Counted from the first letter of the stretch, positions 22,685 through 33,429 are shown. The stretch: DNA of 64,000 nucleotides from Flabesymbios commensalis (GCA_964017125.1 OZ024915.1:17589273-17653272); one strand, 5' to 3'. The notes: generated by a model from the letters alone, not told the origin. Numbers and translations: made by a program.

Positions 22685-23190
22685 CCCTTTCGTTGTTTCG
22701 CAGTTTCGTTGTTTCTTACTTCCGTTCTTTCGTACTTTTGTTGTTATGTATTTTCGTTGTTTTGCACTTTCGTTGTTTCGTACTTCCGTTGTTGCGTACT
22801 TTCGTTTTTTCGTATTCTTGTTGTTACGGGATATCGTTGTTTCGCATTTTTGTTGTTTCGTACTTTCGTAGTTTTGCATTTCCGTTGTTTTGTACTTTCA
22901 TTGTTTCATACTTTTGCAATTTCGCAGTTTTGTACTTTCGTTGTTTCGTACTTTCGTTTTTTCGTACTTTCGTTGTTTTGTACTTTCGTTGTTTAGCAGT
23001 TTCGCACTATCGTTGTTTCGTTGTTTCGTACTTTTGTTGTTTCGTACTTTCGTTGTTTTGTACTCTCGTTGTTTTGCATTTTTGCAGTTTCGCACAGTCA
23101 TTGTTTTGTTGTTTCGTACTTTCGTTTTTTCGTACTTTCGTTGCTTCGTACTTTCGCTGTTTCGTTTTTCGATGTTTCGTACTTTGAGGT
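22685..23190 (-). repeat. 16-bp satellite, TTTCGTTGTTTCGTAC orientation
   Basis: About 500 bp. The match with 17818-18236 ends near 23020, and the array then continues with units not found in copy 1. This sets the right edge of the duplication inside the array. Confidence 0.88.
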
Positions 23191-23199
23191 TAGCAGAGA

Positions 23200-23648
23200 C
23201 TCAGGTGTGATGGTTAACCCTACCGTCTGTCACGCCTGGATTTACTTTTCAGCAAAGGCCATGATGTGACGCTGCTGCCCGTGACGCCAGATCCCTTGTG
23301 AAGAGGAATCGCGCTACCGCCCGTCACGTCGAAGCTTTGGTTAACGCTGCTGTCCATCAAGCAGGGGCCCTGGTGAAGTGGTTAGCGCTGCCGTCTATCA
23401 CACCGGAGCTCGAGTCAAGTGGCTAGCGCTGCCGTCTATCACGCCGGATCCTTGGTGAAGGGGTTAGCGTTACCGTCCATCACGCTGGAGCCCTGGTCAA
23501 GAGATTAATGCTGCCGATCATCGATGCCGGAGCCCTGGTGAAGAGGTAATTAACGCTGCCGTCCATCACGCCGAAGCTCTGGTGAAGTGGTTAGCGCTGC
23601 CGTCTATCACGCCGGATCCTTGGTGAAGTGGTTAGCGCTGCCGTCTAT
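23200..23648 (+). repeat. 41-bp tRNA-like repeat array
   Basis: About ten units with GTGGTTAGCGCTGCCGTCTA and CACGCCGGA. Contains the CCATGATGTGACG opener near 23260. Confidence 0.85.
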
Positions 23649-23649
23649 C

Positions 23650-24122
23650 ACAATGAAACAACGAAAGTACGAACCAACGAAAGTAAGAAACTGCGAGACA
23701 ACGAAAGTACGAAACAACGATAGTACGAAACAGAGAAAGTTCGAAAGTACGGAACAACGATACTACGAAACAACGAAAGTACGAAACAACGAAAGTGCGA
23801 AACTGCAAAAGATAGAAAATGCGAAATTGCGAAACAAAAAAAGAGCGAAACAACGAAAGTACGAAACAACTAAAGTACGAATCAACAAATGTGCAAAACA
23901 ACGAAAGCACGAAACAACGAAAGCGCGACACAATGAAAGGTCGAAACCACGAAACAACGAAAGTACGAAACAGTGAAACAACGAAAGTACGAAACAACGA
24001 ACGTGCGAAACAACGAAATGCGAAACAACGAAAGTGCGAAACAACGAAAGTACGAAACAACGAAAATACGAAACAATGAAAGTGCTAAACATCGAAAGTG
24101 CGAAACTGCGTAACGACGAAAT
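23650..24122 (+). repeat. 16-bp satellite, GTACGAAACAACGAAA orientation
   Basis: About 470 bp with many GAAAGTGCGAAAC variants. Confidence 0.88.
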
Positions 24123-24272
24123 GCAGGAGCCTCCACATGCTTAGCCGTTTTTTTTTAGTCTGGTGGCCACTTTTTCTATCTGGCTAATATTCATTTAATG
24201 AATGGAGACAGCCAGCTCATTATACATGTATTCTGGCGAAATTAGATGATCACTGACTAGCGCTATACATAG
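24123..24272. other. Non-satellite 150-bp insert in the array
   Basis: Unrelated sequence between two purine-orientation 16-bp arrays. No inverted ends or clear target duplication were seen. Confidence 0.5.
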
Positions 24273-24408
24273 CAACAATGAAAGTGCTAAACAACGAAAG
24301 TGCGAAACTGCGAGACGACGAAAGTACGAAACAACAAAAGTACGAAACCACGAAAGTATGAAACAACGAAAGTGCGAAGCTGTGAAACAATGAAAGTACG
24401 AAACAACG
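24273..24408 (+). repeat. 16-bp satellite, purine orientation
   Basis: Continuation of 23650-24122 after the insert. Confidence 0.85.
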
Positions 24409-24412
24409 ACAA

Positions 24413-24446
24413 ATCCAGACACCATACATGTATATGGTGTCCGAAT
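24413..24446. repeat. Satellite palindrome, copy 3
   Basis: ATCCAGACACCATACATG then TATATGGTGTCCGAAT. It lacks four bases at the centre compared with copies 1 and 2. Confidence 0.88.
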
Positions 24447-24459
24447 AGAGCCATCTCGC

Positions 24460-24830
24460 CCTTTCGCAGTTTAGTTGTTACGCAGTTTCGTACTTTTCTT
24501 GTTTCCTACTTGCGTTGTTTTGTACCTTCGTTGTTTAGTACTTCCGTTCTTTCGTACATTCGTTGTTTCGTACTTTCGTTGTTTTACACTTTCGTTGTTT
24601 CGTTCTTTCGTTGTTGTGTACTTTCGTTGATTCGTATTTTCGCAGTTTTGTACTTTCGTGTTTCCTTACTTTCGTTGTTTCGTACTTTCGTTTTTTCGTA
24701 CTTTCGTTGTTTTGTACTTTCGTTGTTTCGCATTTTCGCATTTTTGCAGTTTCCACTATAGTTGCTCGTTTTTTCGTACATTGCTTCGTACTTTCGTTGT
24801 ATCGTATACTTTCGATGTTTCGTACTCTGA
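24460..24830 (-). repeat. 16-bp satellite, TTTCGTTGTTTCGTAC orientation
   Basis: Inverted partner of 23650-24408 across the palindrome. Confidence 0.88.
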
Positions 24831-24832
24831 TG

Positions 24833-25204
24833 TGATGGTTAACTCTATCGTCTGTCACGCCGGGATTCACTGTTCATCAGAGACCATGATGTGACGGTTA
24901 ACGCTGTCGTCCGTCACGCCGAAGTCCTGGTTAACTCTGCCGTCCATCACGCCGGAGCCCTTGCGAAGTGGTTAGCTCTGCCGTCCATCACGCCGGAGCT
25001 CGAGTAAAATGGTTAACGCTGCCGTCTATCACGCCGGAGCCTTGGTGAAGAGTTTAGCACTATCGTCCATTACGTCGGAGCCCTGGTCAAGAGGTCAATG
25101 TTGCCGCCATCACGCTGGAGCTCGAGCGAAGTGGGTAGCGCTGCCTTTTATCACGCCGGAGCATTGATAAAGAGGCTAGCACTTCCGTCCATCACGCCGG
25201 AGCC
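24833..25204 (+). repeat. 41-bp tRNA-like repeat array
   Basis: About nine units; the opener CATGATGTGACGGTTAACGC is near 24887. Interrupted on the right by the insertion at 25205. Confidence 0.85.
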
Positions 25205-27140
25205 CAGGGGGGTAGTGCACCAAACAGTCGTTAGTGGGTCGGCCCAGGGTAAATTACCAACGTCGTGTTAACGTCTAAGACGTTGACAAAACGTCTGGTG
25301 CACCACTGCGGCGTTTGCAACGCTACTCCTCATCTACGACCAAAATGTCACGTCTACTAGGGGGTAGACGTTGCTGGGGCGTTAACTGTAAAATGTATAT
25401 AGAGATCGTGACGCGCATTTCATCAATCCTGACACTTTCATCGTCTACTAATGCCAAATATTATTCCTCTAATTATGCGTCAGGAATATACTGATATCGT
25501 TTTCTTCTGAAATTGTTTATATCGCAGGTATGATGTTAATGTTCATGACATTTTTTCTATAGATATAGAACAGTTGATGTTTTATTCGTAAACTTTATCT
25601 AATGATCTTGATTTATCATGGCACTGCTGTTATCTTGCACGGATTGCTTCAAACGTAGCTTTCTTAACCATCGAACTGTGGTGGTAAATACCCTTTAGAA
25701 TGTTTAGTACTGCTAAAATCGACAGTGACAAGCAGTAATGTTTGAAGAACTTATTTAACAGTTTTGTAAATAGTAATAATTATTGTTCGCGGTGTATTAA
25801 ATATATTTTTGTTGTAATTTCCGTTTATCATGATTGTAGGGCTGGTAGAAATACAAACGTGTTAATACCTTTGGGCGGAAACTAGGTGCAAAGGCTCCAA
25901 TGGATCAAGTTGATAGTTTCTCTCTCAGATGTACATTTGCTGTTTATAGACCCGATATATGATAACTAATTTTTTGTACGTATATACATGTATAGATTCT
26001 CATGTCATATTAGCACATTTTTATCAATAGTGTATCTCGTATATACACTGAATTGATTTGCCGTCTTTTTTAAGTCTTGCAACGTTAAAAAAATAATGCA
26101 AATTATTGTCAATGTTACATATTTGAATCATATTTTAAATTTTATTTTAAACACAATGCATAGATAGGCCTAGGGCTAATCGACGTAAATGACATACGTT
26201 ATACGAAAAAATTTGATATTTACCTCGTCGCCTATTTTTAATTAAATTTATTAAATACAAAATTGTTTTATTCGTCCCAATAACGAGGCTTCGGTTTTTT
26301 TAACGGTATTATGAGAATTTCATAAAAAAACACATATTTTCATTTACCTGCTTGCATGAGGTGAGAATTGCGGCAAGATTAATCAAATTGAAAGTAAATA
26401 TAAGTTAAACGAACTTAATGTGAAGACAATAAATTTAATAAACAGAACAATATACTAAGTTGATAATTTAAATTTCGACGACTTTCGTTTACTCTGAATG
26501 CTTCCTATCGTAACTCCATTAGAGCATTTTGGTCAGTTTGCTAGTCATGTTACTGTTAGCAGTTCACGCTGAGCTGTAAAAACACGTTTAGGCCTACACG
26601 CTCATCGTCACCGAACTAACAAGGGGAAATACTATCACGGGGTTTTAAATATACGCTGATTGGATGAAAATAGACACATTTTTCCAAAAACATAAGGTCT
26701 AGAATATCGATGCAAAATAAATTCAAATGTGTAATTAGTATCTTATTAAGTTGAGTAAGGAACAAAAGTTGATATACTAAAATACATATACAGATTTATG
26801 GTAACTTTGCGAACACAGTTTTGATACCTACCTCAGAAATGGGCAATGATATAATTTATAGGCTAATTTCTTATTTTTATTTCACTTCATACGGTTCATA
26901 TTGCGATAGAATATGTTCCATTAAGTTTATTCTAAGTCACTGAGACAGTATGTGTCTGTTTAATAGTTTGCTTACTAGCTTGGGTAGATAATAAACCGTT
27001 TACTTTTGTAAAATCATCGAGTTTTTGATTACCCCGTGTGAGAACGCTGTTCTTTAGTGAGACGTTGTAACGACTTTGTGTTGTGCACCTGACATGTGTC
27101 GGGACAGTCAGTGTCGGTCGTTACAACGTCTTACGGGGTC
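25205..27140. mobile_element. 1.9-kb non-coding insertion in the satellite
   Basis: It separates 41-bp units that continue on either side. The left part carries a ~100-bp hairpin-like unit (AGTGCACCAAAC … TGGTGCACCACT, 25214-25309). The right part carries a stem-loop (AGACGTTGTAACGAC at about 27059, GTCGTTACAACGTCT at about 27118). The left GTGCACCAAACAGTCGTTA and the reversed right GTGCACAACACAAAGTCGTTA are alike, which suggests inverted ends of one transposon. No reading frame over 60 codons is present, so it would be non-autonomous. Confidence 0.5.
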
Positions 27141-27144
27141 AATC

Positions 27145-27283
27145 ATCCGTCCATCACGCCGGAGCTCGGGTTAAGTGATTTACGCTGCTGTTTATCACGC
27201 CGGAGCCTTGGTGAATAGTTTAGCAATACCGTCCATTACGCCGGAGCCCTGGCAAGAGGTTAATGTTGCCGATCATCATGCCG
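27145..27283 (+). repeat. 41-bp tRNA-like repeat array, after the insertion
   Basis: Three to four units with CCGTCCATCACGCCGGAGC, in register with the array to the left of the insertion. Confidence 0.8.
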
Positions 27284-27918
27284 TACGAAACAACGAAAAT
27301 ACGAGACAATGATAGTGCTAACAACGAAATTACGAAACTGCGAAAGTACGAAACAACGAAAATACGAGACAATGATAGTGTTACGAACGAAATTACGAAA
27401 CTGCGAAAGTACGAAACAACGAAAATACGAGACAATGATAGTGCCAACAGCGAAATTACGAAACTGCAAAAGTACGAAACAACGAAAATACGAGACAATG
27501 ATAGTGCTAACAGCGAAATTACGAAACTGCGAAAGTACGAAACAACGAAAATACGAGACAATGATAGTGCTAACAACGAAATTACGAAACTGCAAAAGTA
27601 CGAAACAACGAAAATACGAGACAATGATAGTGTTACGAACGAAATTACGAAACTGCGAAAGTACGAAACAACGAAAATACGAGACAATGATAGTGCCAAC
27701 AGCGAAATTACGAAACTGCAAAAGTACGAAACAACGAAAATACGAGACAATGATAGTGCTAACAGCGAAATTACGAAACTGCGAAAGTACGAAACAACGA
27801 AAATACGAGACAATGATAGTGCTAACAACGAAATTACGAAACTGCAAAAGTACGAAACAACGAAAATACGAGACAATGATAGTGCTAACAACGAAATTAC
27901 GAAACTGCGAAAGTACGA
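27284..27918 (+). repeat. 63-bp satellite with 252-bp higher-order repeat
   Basis: Ten 63-bp monomers, each starting near GTACGAAACAACGAAAATAC, differ at a diagnostic site: GCTAACAAC, GTTACGAAC, GCCAACAGC or GCTAACAGC. The order is A B C D A B C D A A. The TGTTACGAAC variant occurs at 27379 and 27631, exactly 252 bp apart (4 x 63). Both strands have long open frames only because 63 is a multiple of 3. Confidence 0.93.
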
Positions 27919-27993
27919 AACAACGAAGGTATGAAACAACGAAAGGGCGAAACTGTGAAACAGCGAAAGTACGAATCAACGAAACAACGACAA

Positions 27994-28027
27994 ATCCAGA
28001 CACCATACATGTATATGGTGTCCGGAT
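27994..28027. repeat. Satellite palindrome, copy 4
   Basis: ATCCAGACACCATACATG then TATATGGTGTCCGGAT, the short-centre version like copy 3. Confidence 0.9.
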
Positions 28028-28039
28028 AGGGCCATCTCG

Positions 28040-28470
28040 TCCTTTCGCAGTTCCGTTGTTACGCAGTTTCGTACTTTCCTTGTTTCGTACTTTTGTTGTT
28101 TCGTACCTTCGTTGTTTCGTACATTCGTTGTTTCGTTATTTCGTACTTTTGTTGTTTTACACTACTGTTGTTTCGTACTTTCGTTGTTGCGTACTTTCGT
28201 TGATTCGTACTTTCGCAGTCTTGTACTTTCGTTGTCTCGTACTCTCGTTGTTTCGCACTTTCGTTGTTTCGCACTTTCGTTGTGTCGTACCTTTATAGTT
28301 ACGCACTTTCGTTGTTTCATACTTTCGTTGTTTCGTACTTTCGTTGTTCTGTACTTTCGTTGTTCCGCTTTTCGCATTTTCGCAGTTTCGCACTATCATT
28401 GGTTTTTTCGTACATTCGTACGTTGCTTCGTACTTTTGTTGTTTCGTACTTTCGATGTTTCGTACTCTGA
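28040..28470 (-). repeat. 16-bp satellite, TTTCGTTGTTTCGTAC orientation
   Basis: Inverted partner of the purine array to the left of the palindrome. Begins after TCTCGTCCTTTCGCAG. Confidence 0.88.
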
Positions 28471-28472
28471 TA

Positions 28473-28670
28473 TGATGGTTAACTCTATCGTCTGTCACGC
28501 CGGGATTCACTGTTCACCATGATGTGACGGTTAACGCTGCTATCCGTCACGCCGGATCCCTGGTGAAGTAGTTAGCGCTGCAGTCCATCACGCCGGAGCT
28601 CGGATGAAGTGGTTAGCGCTACCGTCTATCACGCCAGAGCCTTGGTGAAGAGGTTAACGCTGCCATCACA
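28473..28670 (+). repeat. 41-bp tRNA-like repeat array
   Basis: Four to five units with the opener CATGATGTGACGGTTAACGC near 28519. Confidence 0.85.
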
Positions 28671-29242
28671 ATGAAACAACGAGAGTACGAACCAACGAAA
28701 GTACGAAACTGCGAAACAACGAAAGTACGAAACAACGAAAGTACGAAACAACGAAAGTGCGAAAGTACGAAGCGACGAAAATGCAAAACTACAAAGGAAC
28801 GAAAGTACGAAAATGCGAAACAACGAAAGTGCGAGACTGCGAAACAACGAAAGTACGAAACAATGAAACTACGAAAGTTCGAAAAATGCGAAACTGCGAG
28901 CGTGCAAAACAACAAAAGTACGAAATAACGAAAGTACGAAACAACGAAAGTGCGAAATTGCGAAACAACGAAAGTACGAAAAAACAAAAGTTCAAAACAA
29001 CGAAAGTGTGAAACTGCGAAACAACGAAAGTACGAAACAACAAACGTACGAAACAACGAAAGTGCGAAACAACGTGAGTACGAAACAAGGAATGTGCAAA
29101 ACAACGAAAGTGCGAAACAACGAAAGTACGAAACAACGAAACAACAAAAGTAAGAAACAACGAAAGTGCGAAACAACGAAATGCGAAACAACGAAAGTGC
29201 AAAACTCCTAAACAGCGAAAGTACGAAACAACGGAAGTGCGA
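28671..29242 (+). repeat. 16-bp satellite, GTACGAAACAACGAAA orientation
   Basis: About 570 bp, the longest purine-orientation array without the 63-bp organisation. Confidence 0.88.
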
Positions 29243-29245
29243 GAC

Positions 29246-29750
29246 GTTGTTTCGTACTTTGGTTGTTCTGTTGTTTCTGACTCTTGTTGTTTCGCACTTT
29301 CTTTGTTTTGTACTTTTGTAGTTTCGCACTTTCGTTGTTTCGTACTCTCATTGTTTCGTACATTTGCAAATTTCGCACTTCCGTACTTTTATTGTTTCGT
29401 ACTTTTGTTGTTTCATACATTCGTTGTGTCGTACGTTGTTTCGCAGTTTCGCATTTTCGTTGTTCGGTACTTTCGTTGTCTCGTACATTCGTTGTTTCTG
29501 TGTTTCGCACTTTGGTTGTTTTGTACTGTGGTTATTTCGTATTGTCGCTTCTCGTACTTTCGCAGTTTTGTACTTCCGTTGTTTCGTACTGTCGTTTTTT
29601 CGTACTTTTTAAGTTTCCCAATTTCGTTGTTGCGCACTTCCGTTGTTTCGTATTTTTGTTGTATCGCAGTTTCGTACTTTCGTTGCTTCGTACTTCCGTT
29701 GTTTCGTACTTTCGTTGTTTCGCAGTTTCGCACTTTCATTGTTTCGTTAA
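29246..29750 (-). repeat. 16-bp satellite, inverted partner without palindrome
   Basis: Pyrimidine orientation starts directly at GAGACGTTGTTTCGTAC. Here the two arms meet without the ATCCAGACACC palindrome. This is the right edge of the satellite domain. Confidence 0.85.
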
Positions 29751-29751
29751 T

Positions 29752-30066
29752 TACGATACTATATCTGAATTTAAAAAATAATTCAACCCTTAGGTCCCTG
29801 AAATTAATAATAATAAGGTTATATTTTTTTCTGTTAAAAAATGCATTTTGTGATGAAAAGGTCTCGATATAAGTTTTAAAGTGACTCAAATATAGTGATT
29901 TGAAAATACTATTTGCATATTTTTGATATAACTCTCTCACCCCTGAAACTAACAAATAAACAAAGTCCACATAAAAAAAAAAATTAAAAGCTACAATATA
30001 TGAAATTGTGGATAAAAAATCTATAACCACTAACCAGTATGATTTTAATTAAGACACTTTCTTTAA
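29752..30066. other. AT-rich non-coding stretch
   Basis: No gene or repeat end recognised. Confidence 0.4.
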
Positions 30067-30345
30067 TTAAAGGGACTGGCCCAGGTCTAAAATCATAAAA
30101 AATAGGTGATTTTATTTTGGCTTCTTAATATGACCATATGATGTAAACATGTGCATAGACCAGAACTGCAAAAGTTTTTAATTTTTCTGCTGCGCATTCA
30201 CCAGTTAGGCTAGATATTGCGGGGTGGCAATCTGCCACCCCGCCCGTGGCCACCCTGCCCGTGGGGTGCGGCACCCTGCCCGTGGGGTGCGGTGGGGTGG
30301 TGTCTTGATTCTGGGTCGTCATGTAATCTAGCCTAGTTGTCCCTA
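30067..30345 (+). mobile_element. TTAAAGGGACTGG MITE with GC-rich insert
   Basis: The left half (TTAAAGGGACTGGCCCAGG … GACCATATGATGTAAACATG … CACCAGTTAGGCTAGATAT) matches the element at 41268-41566. At about 30217-30300 there is instead a very GC-rich block with repeated CACCCTGCCCGTGGGGTGCG. Then CTAGCCTAGTTGTCCC resembles the opposite end. Confidence 0.65.
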
Positions 30346-30649
30346 TCATCATATGAACTCGTCACTTACGTATCCCCACAAAACGTGCCTCTACCAGCAC
30401 TGCTGGTTTAATGTTGGTCTGAAGTCTATGACGCTGGATCATTATCAAGCCACCATGGGATAAACGTCTTGTATGTACTTGTGTTGAAGAACATATTGAC
30501 GACTCAAACACAAAACGTTCAGCCAATGCGTCGCAGCGCTGGGTAGGCCCCTATATGTTTCGTTGTTGTATCATTGAATTAAATGTACAGATAACAATTT
30601 CCAAGAGCTCATTGACATAACGTTACTGCTATTGTATATCAATATATAT

Positions 30650-31191
30650 TTAAAGGGATCCCTTGGGATGAGACATTTTCAAGGTTGTCAATTTTGAAAA
30701 ATTAATTTATATGAAGCTATATAGCCTACTGATCTTAACTAAAAATACGAGAAAGTCAAAAAACAATTCTAAAGCACCAGAAAAGAGTGGAATAGTTGTA
30801 TTTTCAGGTCGTATATTGCCATGTAAACAAAACAAATCAGCGATATTCAGCACTTTACATCACATATCCCCACGTATCAGACGGTAAGATCAAACAAGTC
30901 GCCGCTAATTGGTGTCTCATAGTCAGGACACGGGAGGACACACCTGCAGCTCTGATTGTCTACCCAACGCTGGGCCGATGCCATCAACATGTGGCCCAAT
31001 GCTGTGAGAACATTAAATCGTCCTTCAGGTATACAAATAATTTGTTTGGGTTACTTCTGGATTCATATAAATGTTGATTAAAATATTTGTAAAAATATGA
31101 AAATTCTGAATAAAAAAATGATCCGTGGGATACACTACTTCAGTGCGGAATTAAAAACGAAAATTGATGTCATCCCAAGGGGCTGCTTTAA
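30650..31191 (+). mobile_element. TTAA-ended 540-bp MITE (CCCTTGGGATGA ends), copy 1
   Basis: The left end TTAAAGGGATCCCTTGGGAT and the reversed right end TTAAAGCAGCCCCTTGGGAT form terminal inverted repeats next to TTAA. A second copy in opposite orientation is at 55270-55833; the two share interior segments such as the GTATATTGCCATGTAAACAA region. The TTAA target and CCC-containing ends fit a piggyBac-like non-autonomous element. Confidence 0.8.
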
Positions 31192-31870
31192 GGATAATGA
31201 CGTTACTTAATCAGATCATAGCTATAACAGCTCTTTAAAAACTAACGATTATGTAACAATTTCCTTTTAATTCAGATTAACTCATTTAATTCTTATTCAA
31301 ATTGTATATTGCACATAGAACAAAATGACAACCTTATTTTTTAATGTTCATGACATTTTTAAGTCAGAATCAAGTGAACAATCAATTGTAATATACCAAA
31401 GTAAGCATTTATGACCTGGTGGATTATTTTTGGATATGCAATTTGGATTTTTTTCACCATTATGTACTTTATAATTATGTATGCTTAGCTATCTGTGCCA
31501 TTTTTATCTGCTCTTTTATTTGCTGCTTGCTTAGATAAGAGCTACTCGGAACATTTTCATCCAGGTGTGGGTCGCAAGCCATCGTAGATTTTTTAATCCA
31601 ACATAATACAGACATACCATCATGTTTCCTGCATGTATTGTATAAGTGTGCAATTATATTCGTTTGAGAACCACATACTGGTAATAACACAACAGTTTCT
31701 AGTTCTCCACAAAGGGGTACAACAACAAACCAATGCGGCCTATCAAAACAGTACGTTGGCTCTCACAGCTACAAGCTAATTTAATAATTATGAGCTACCA
31801 CTTTATCACAGAGGACTCCGGGACATACATGTGGACAAGCAGTTTGAGAGTGGTATCTAATGGATATTAC
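31192..31870. other. Non-coding stretch, nothing recognised
   Basis: Only short frames without recognisable domains. Confidence 0.4.
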
Positions 31871-31912
31871 CATACTACAACTACGATATTATATTAAAAA
31901 TAGTAATAACAA

Positions 31913-32359
31913 ATGTCAATTTCAAGATACATAATATGCAATTTGGTGAACTTACTGTCTAAAATCAACAGGCCGGAGTTATACATTTCTTGTTATGCAT
32001 TTCTGTTTTTACATAAGAACAAAATATCATTATTAAAACAATTTAGATGTGGCGTTTTACCATTGGCAACAGAGACAGGACGATATCGACAGATCTCTAG
32101 TAATAAAATATATTGTACTTTTTGTGACGAAAAGGCAATAGAAGACGAAATTAAATTTTTATGCACATGTAATTCTTATAGTGAGTTTAGATATGCACTT
32201 TTTCATAATATTAATTCGATCAAACCCACTGTAGTAAATATTTCAGCCATGTCAGGAATCGACTTATTAACTTTTTTAATGAATGATAAATTTGTTAAAT
32301 ATGTAGCTGATTTTATTTCAAATGCCTGGTATAACCGGCAACATGCTTTATTCAACTGA
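31913..32359 (+). pseudogene. LINE ORF2 C-terminal zinc-knuckle part
   Basis: The 148-codon frame has QFRCGVLPLATETGRY, the common lead-in of this LINE family, then a cysteine cluster CTFCDEKAIEDEIKFLCTC. The expected final HC has become TC. It ends at NAWYNRQHALFN. The 3' UTR has GAGGGCTGGGTAC near 32470 and AATAAA near 32538; the GGGCTGGGTAC motif also occurs on the minus strand after the element at 35303. It is a 5'-truncated LINE, with no RT upstream. Confidence 0.75.
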
Positions 32360-33428
32360 ACACACATTACATTGTTTTGCTTTATATTCTTATTGTTATT
32401 ATTATTATTTTCAAACTTATATTGCACCTTTTGTATATATTATATGTAAAAAGACTAATAAGTCCTCGAGGGCTGGGTACTTCGTTGAACAATATGTCAT
32501 GTTCCCATGTATTTGTTGTTATGTACATGTCACTGAAATAAACAATATCTATCTACATATAAAAGGGTTAATGGAATGTTACTCCATTGTCTGCTGGCCA
32601 AATATTAAATCAACACACCTCACTCAATAGACATGATAGATAATAGGCCTACCATATACTATAAAGTGGAATTCACATAATTTGTAGGACATGTATTCCC
32701 TTGATTTCTCAGTCAATTCTCAACCGATTTTTATGAAATTTTGCAAGGACCATGTCACCCGCGAAAATACCGTGGAATTTTCATTAACAAATATGCAATA
32801 TTTCAAAAGTTAGACCATTCGACATAGTAATTTTCTAATTAGTCTACTTGCCGTGCAGGTGAACACAAGATGTTCTTTACAGCAAGGTTTTTTGATGGAC
32901 ATTTGATACATAGTGTCCAAGAAGCTAGGAAATGCCGTATGCAAACTTTTATATGTTGAGCATTTTTTTATTTAGCATAATTTATGAGGTAATCCGAGAA
33001 TTATCTTATATCTCAATTTCCAATGACAACAATAAAAAAAAAAAGTTTTAAAATTATATTTTAAGGTCAATAAATGAGTCCAATTAAATTTGAATGATAT
33101 ATTTAAAAAAAAACTTACACAAAAATTCAAAATGGCCGCCAAGGACCATTTTTATTGATAAATCTTTGAATTACATGTTGTCTCACTATTGTGAGAATTA
33201 TGGGTTTTCATGATTATCCATCCCGACATTAAGCATTGAATTCAATTAAAGTACTTTTGTAGCACCTAACTCTGCGGAGGACCGAACTCAAAGGCGCGAC
33301 AATCCAGAACTATATTCAAGAAGTGTCCAAATAATGGTCGTCAAAAGGGTGCAGGGCAGTAAAAAAGCTAGGGTGGAAAAGCCAAATTAAATAAAACGTT
33401 TTTAAATTAATTTTCTGAAAGTCGGAAT
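32360..33428. other. LINE 3' UTR, then non-coding DNA with ATGGCCGCC repeat
   Basis: 32360-32560 is LINE 3' UTR. 32690-33250 is an old repeat with TCTCAGTCAATTCTCAACC (compare 57550) and AAAATGGCCGCC at 33130. Confidence 0.45.
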
Positions 33429-33429
33429 T

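Larger units (their letters stand above)
18256..23020. repeat. Tandem segmental duplication, copy 2
   Basis: Same order as copy 1. Differences noted: an extra 254-bp segment at 20525-20778 between ATTG repeats, a ~26-bp loss near 19960, and fewer satellite units near 22600. High similarity suggests a fairly recent event. Confidence 0.9.

Noticed and set aside
16955-29750. CRISPR array
   Set aside because: Repeats are contiguous and short without unique spacers, and the genome is eukaryotic.
16926-29872. Many long frames on both strands with FRTFVVSYF or RKYETTKVRNNE repeats
   Set aside because: They are translations of the 16-bp and 63-bp satellite units. All frames and both strands stay open only because the units lack stops, and no signal of protein selection is present.
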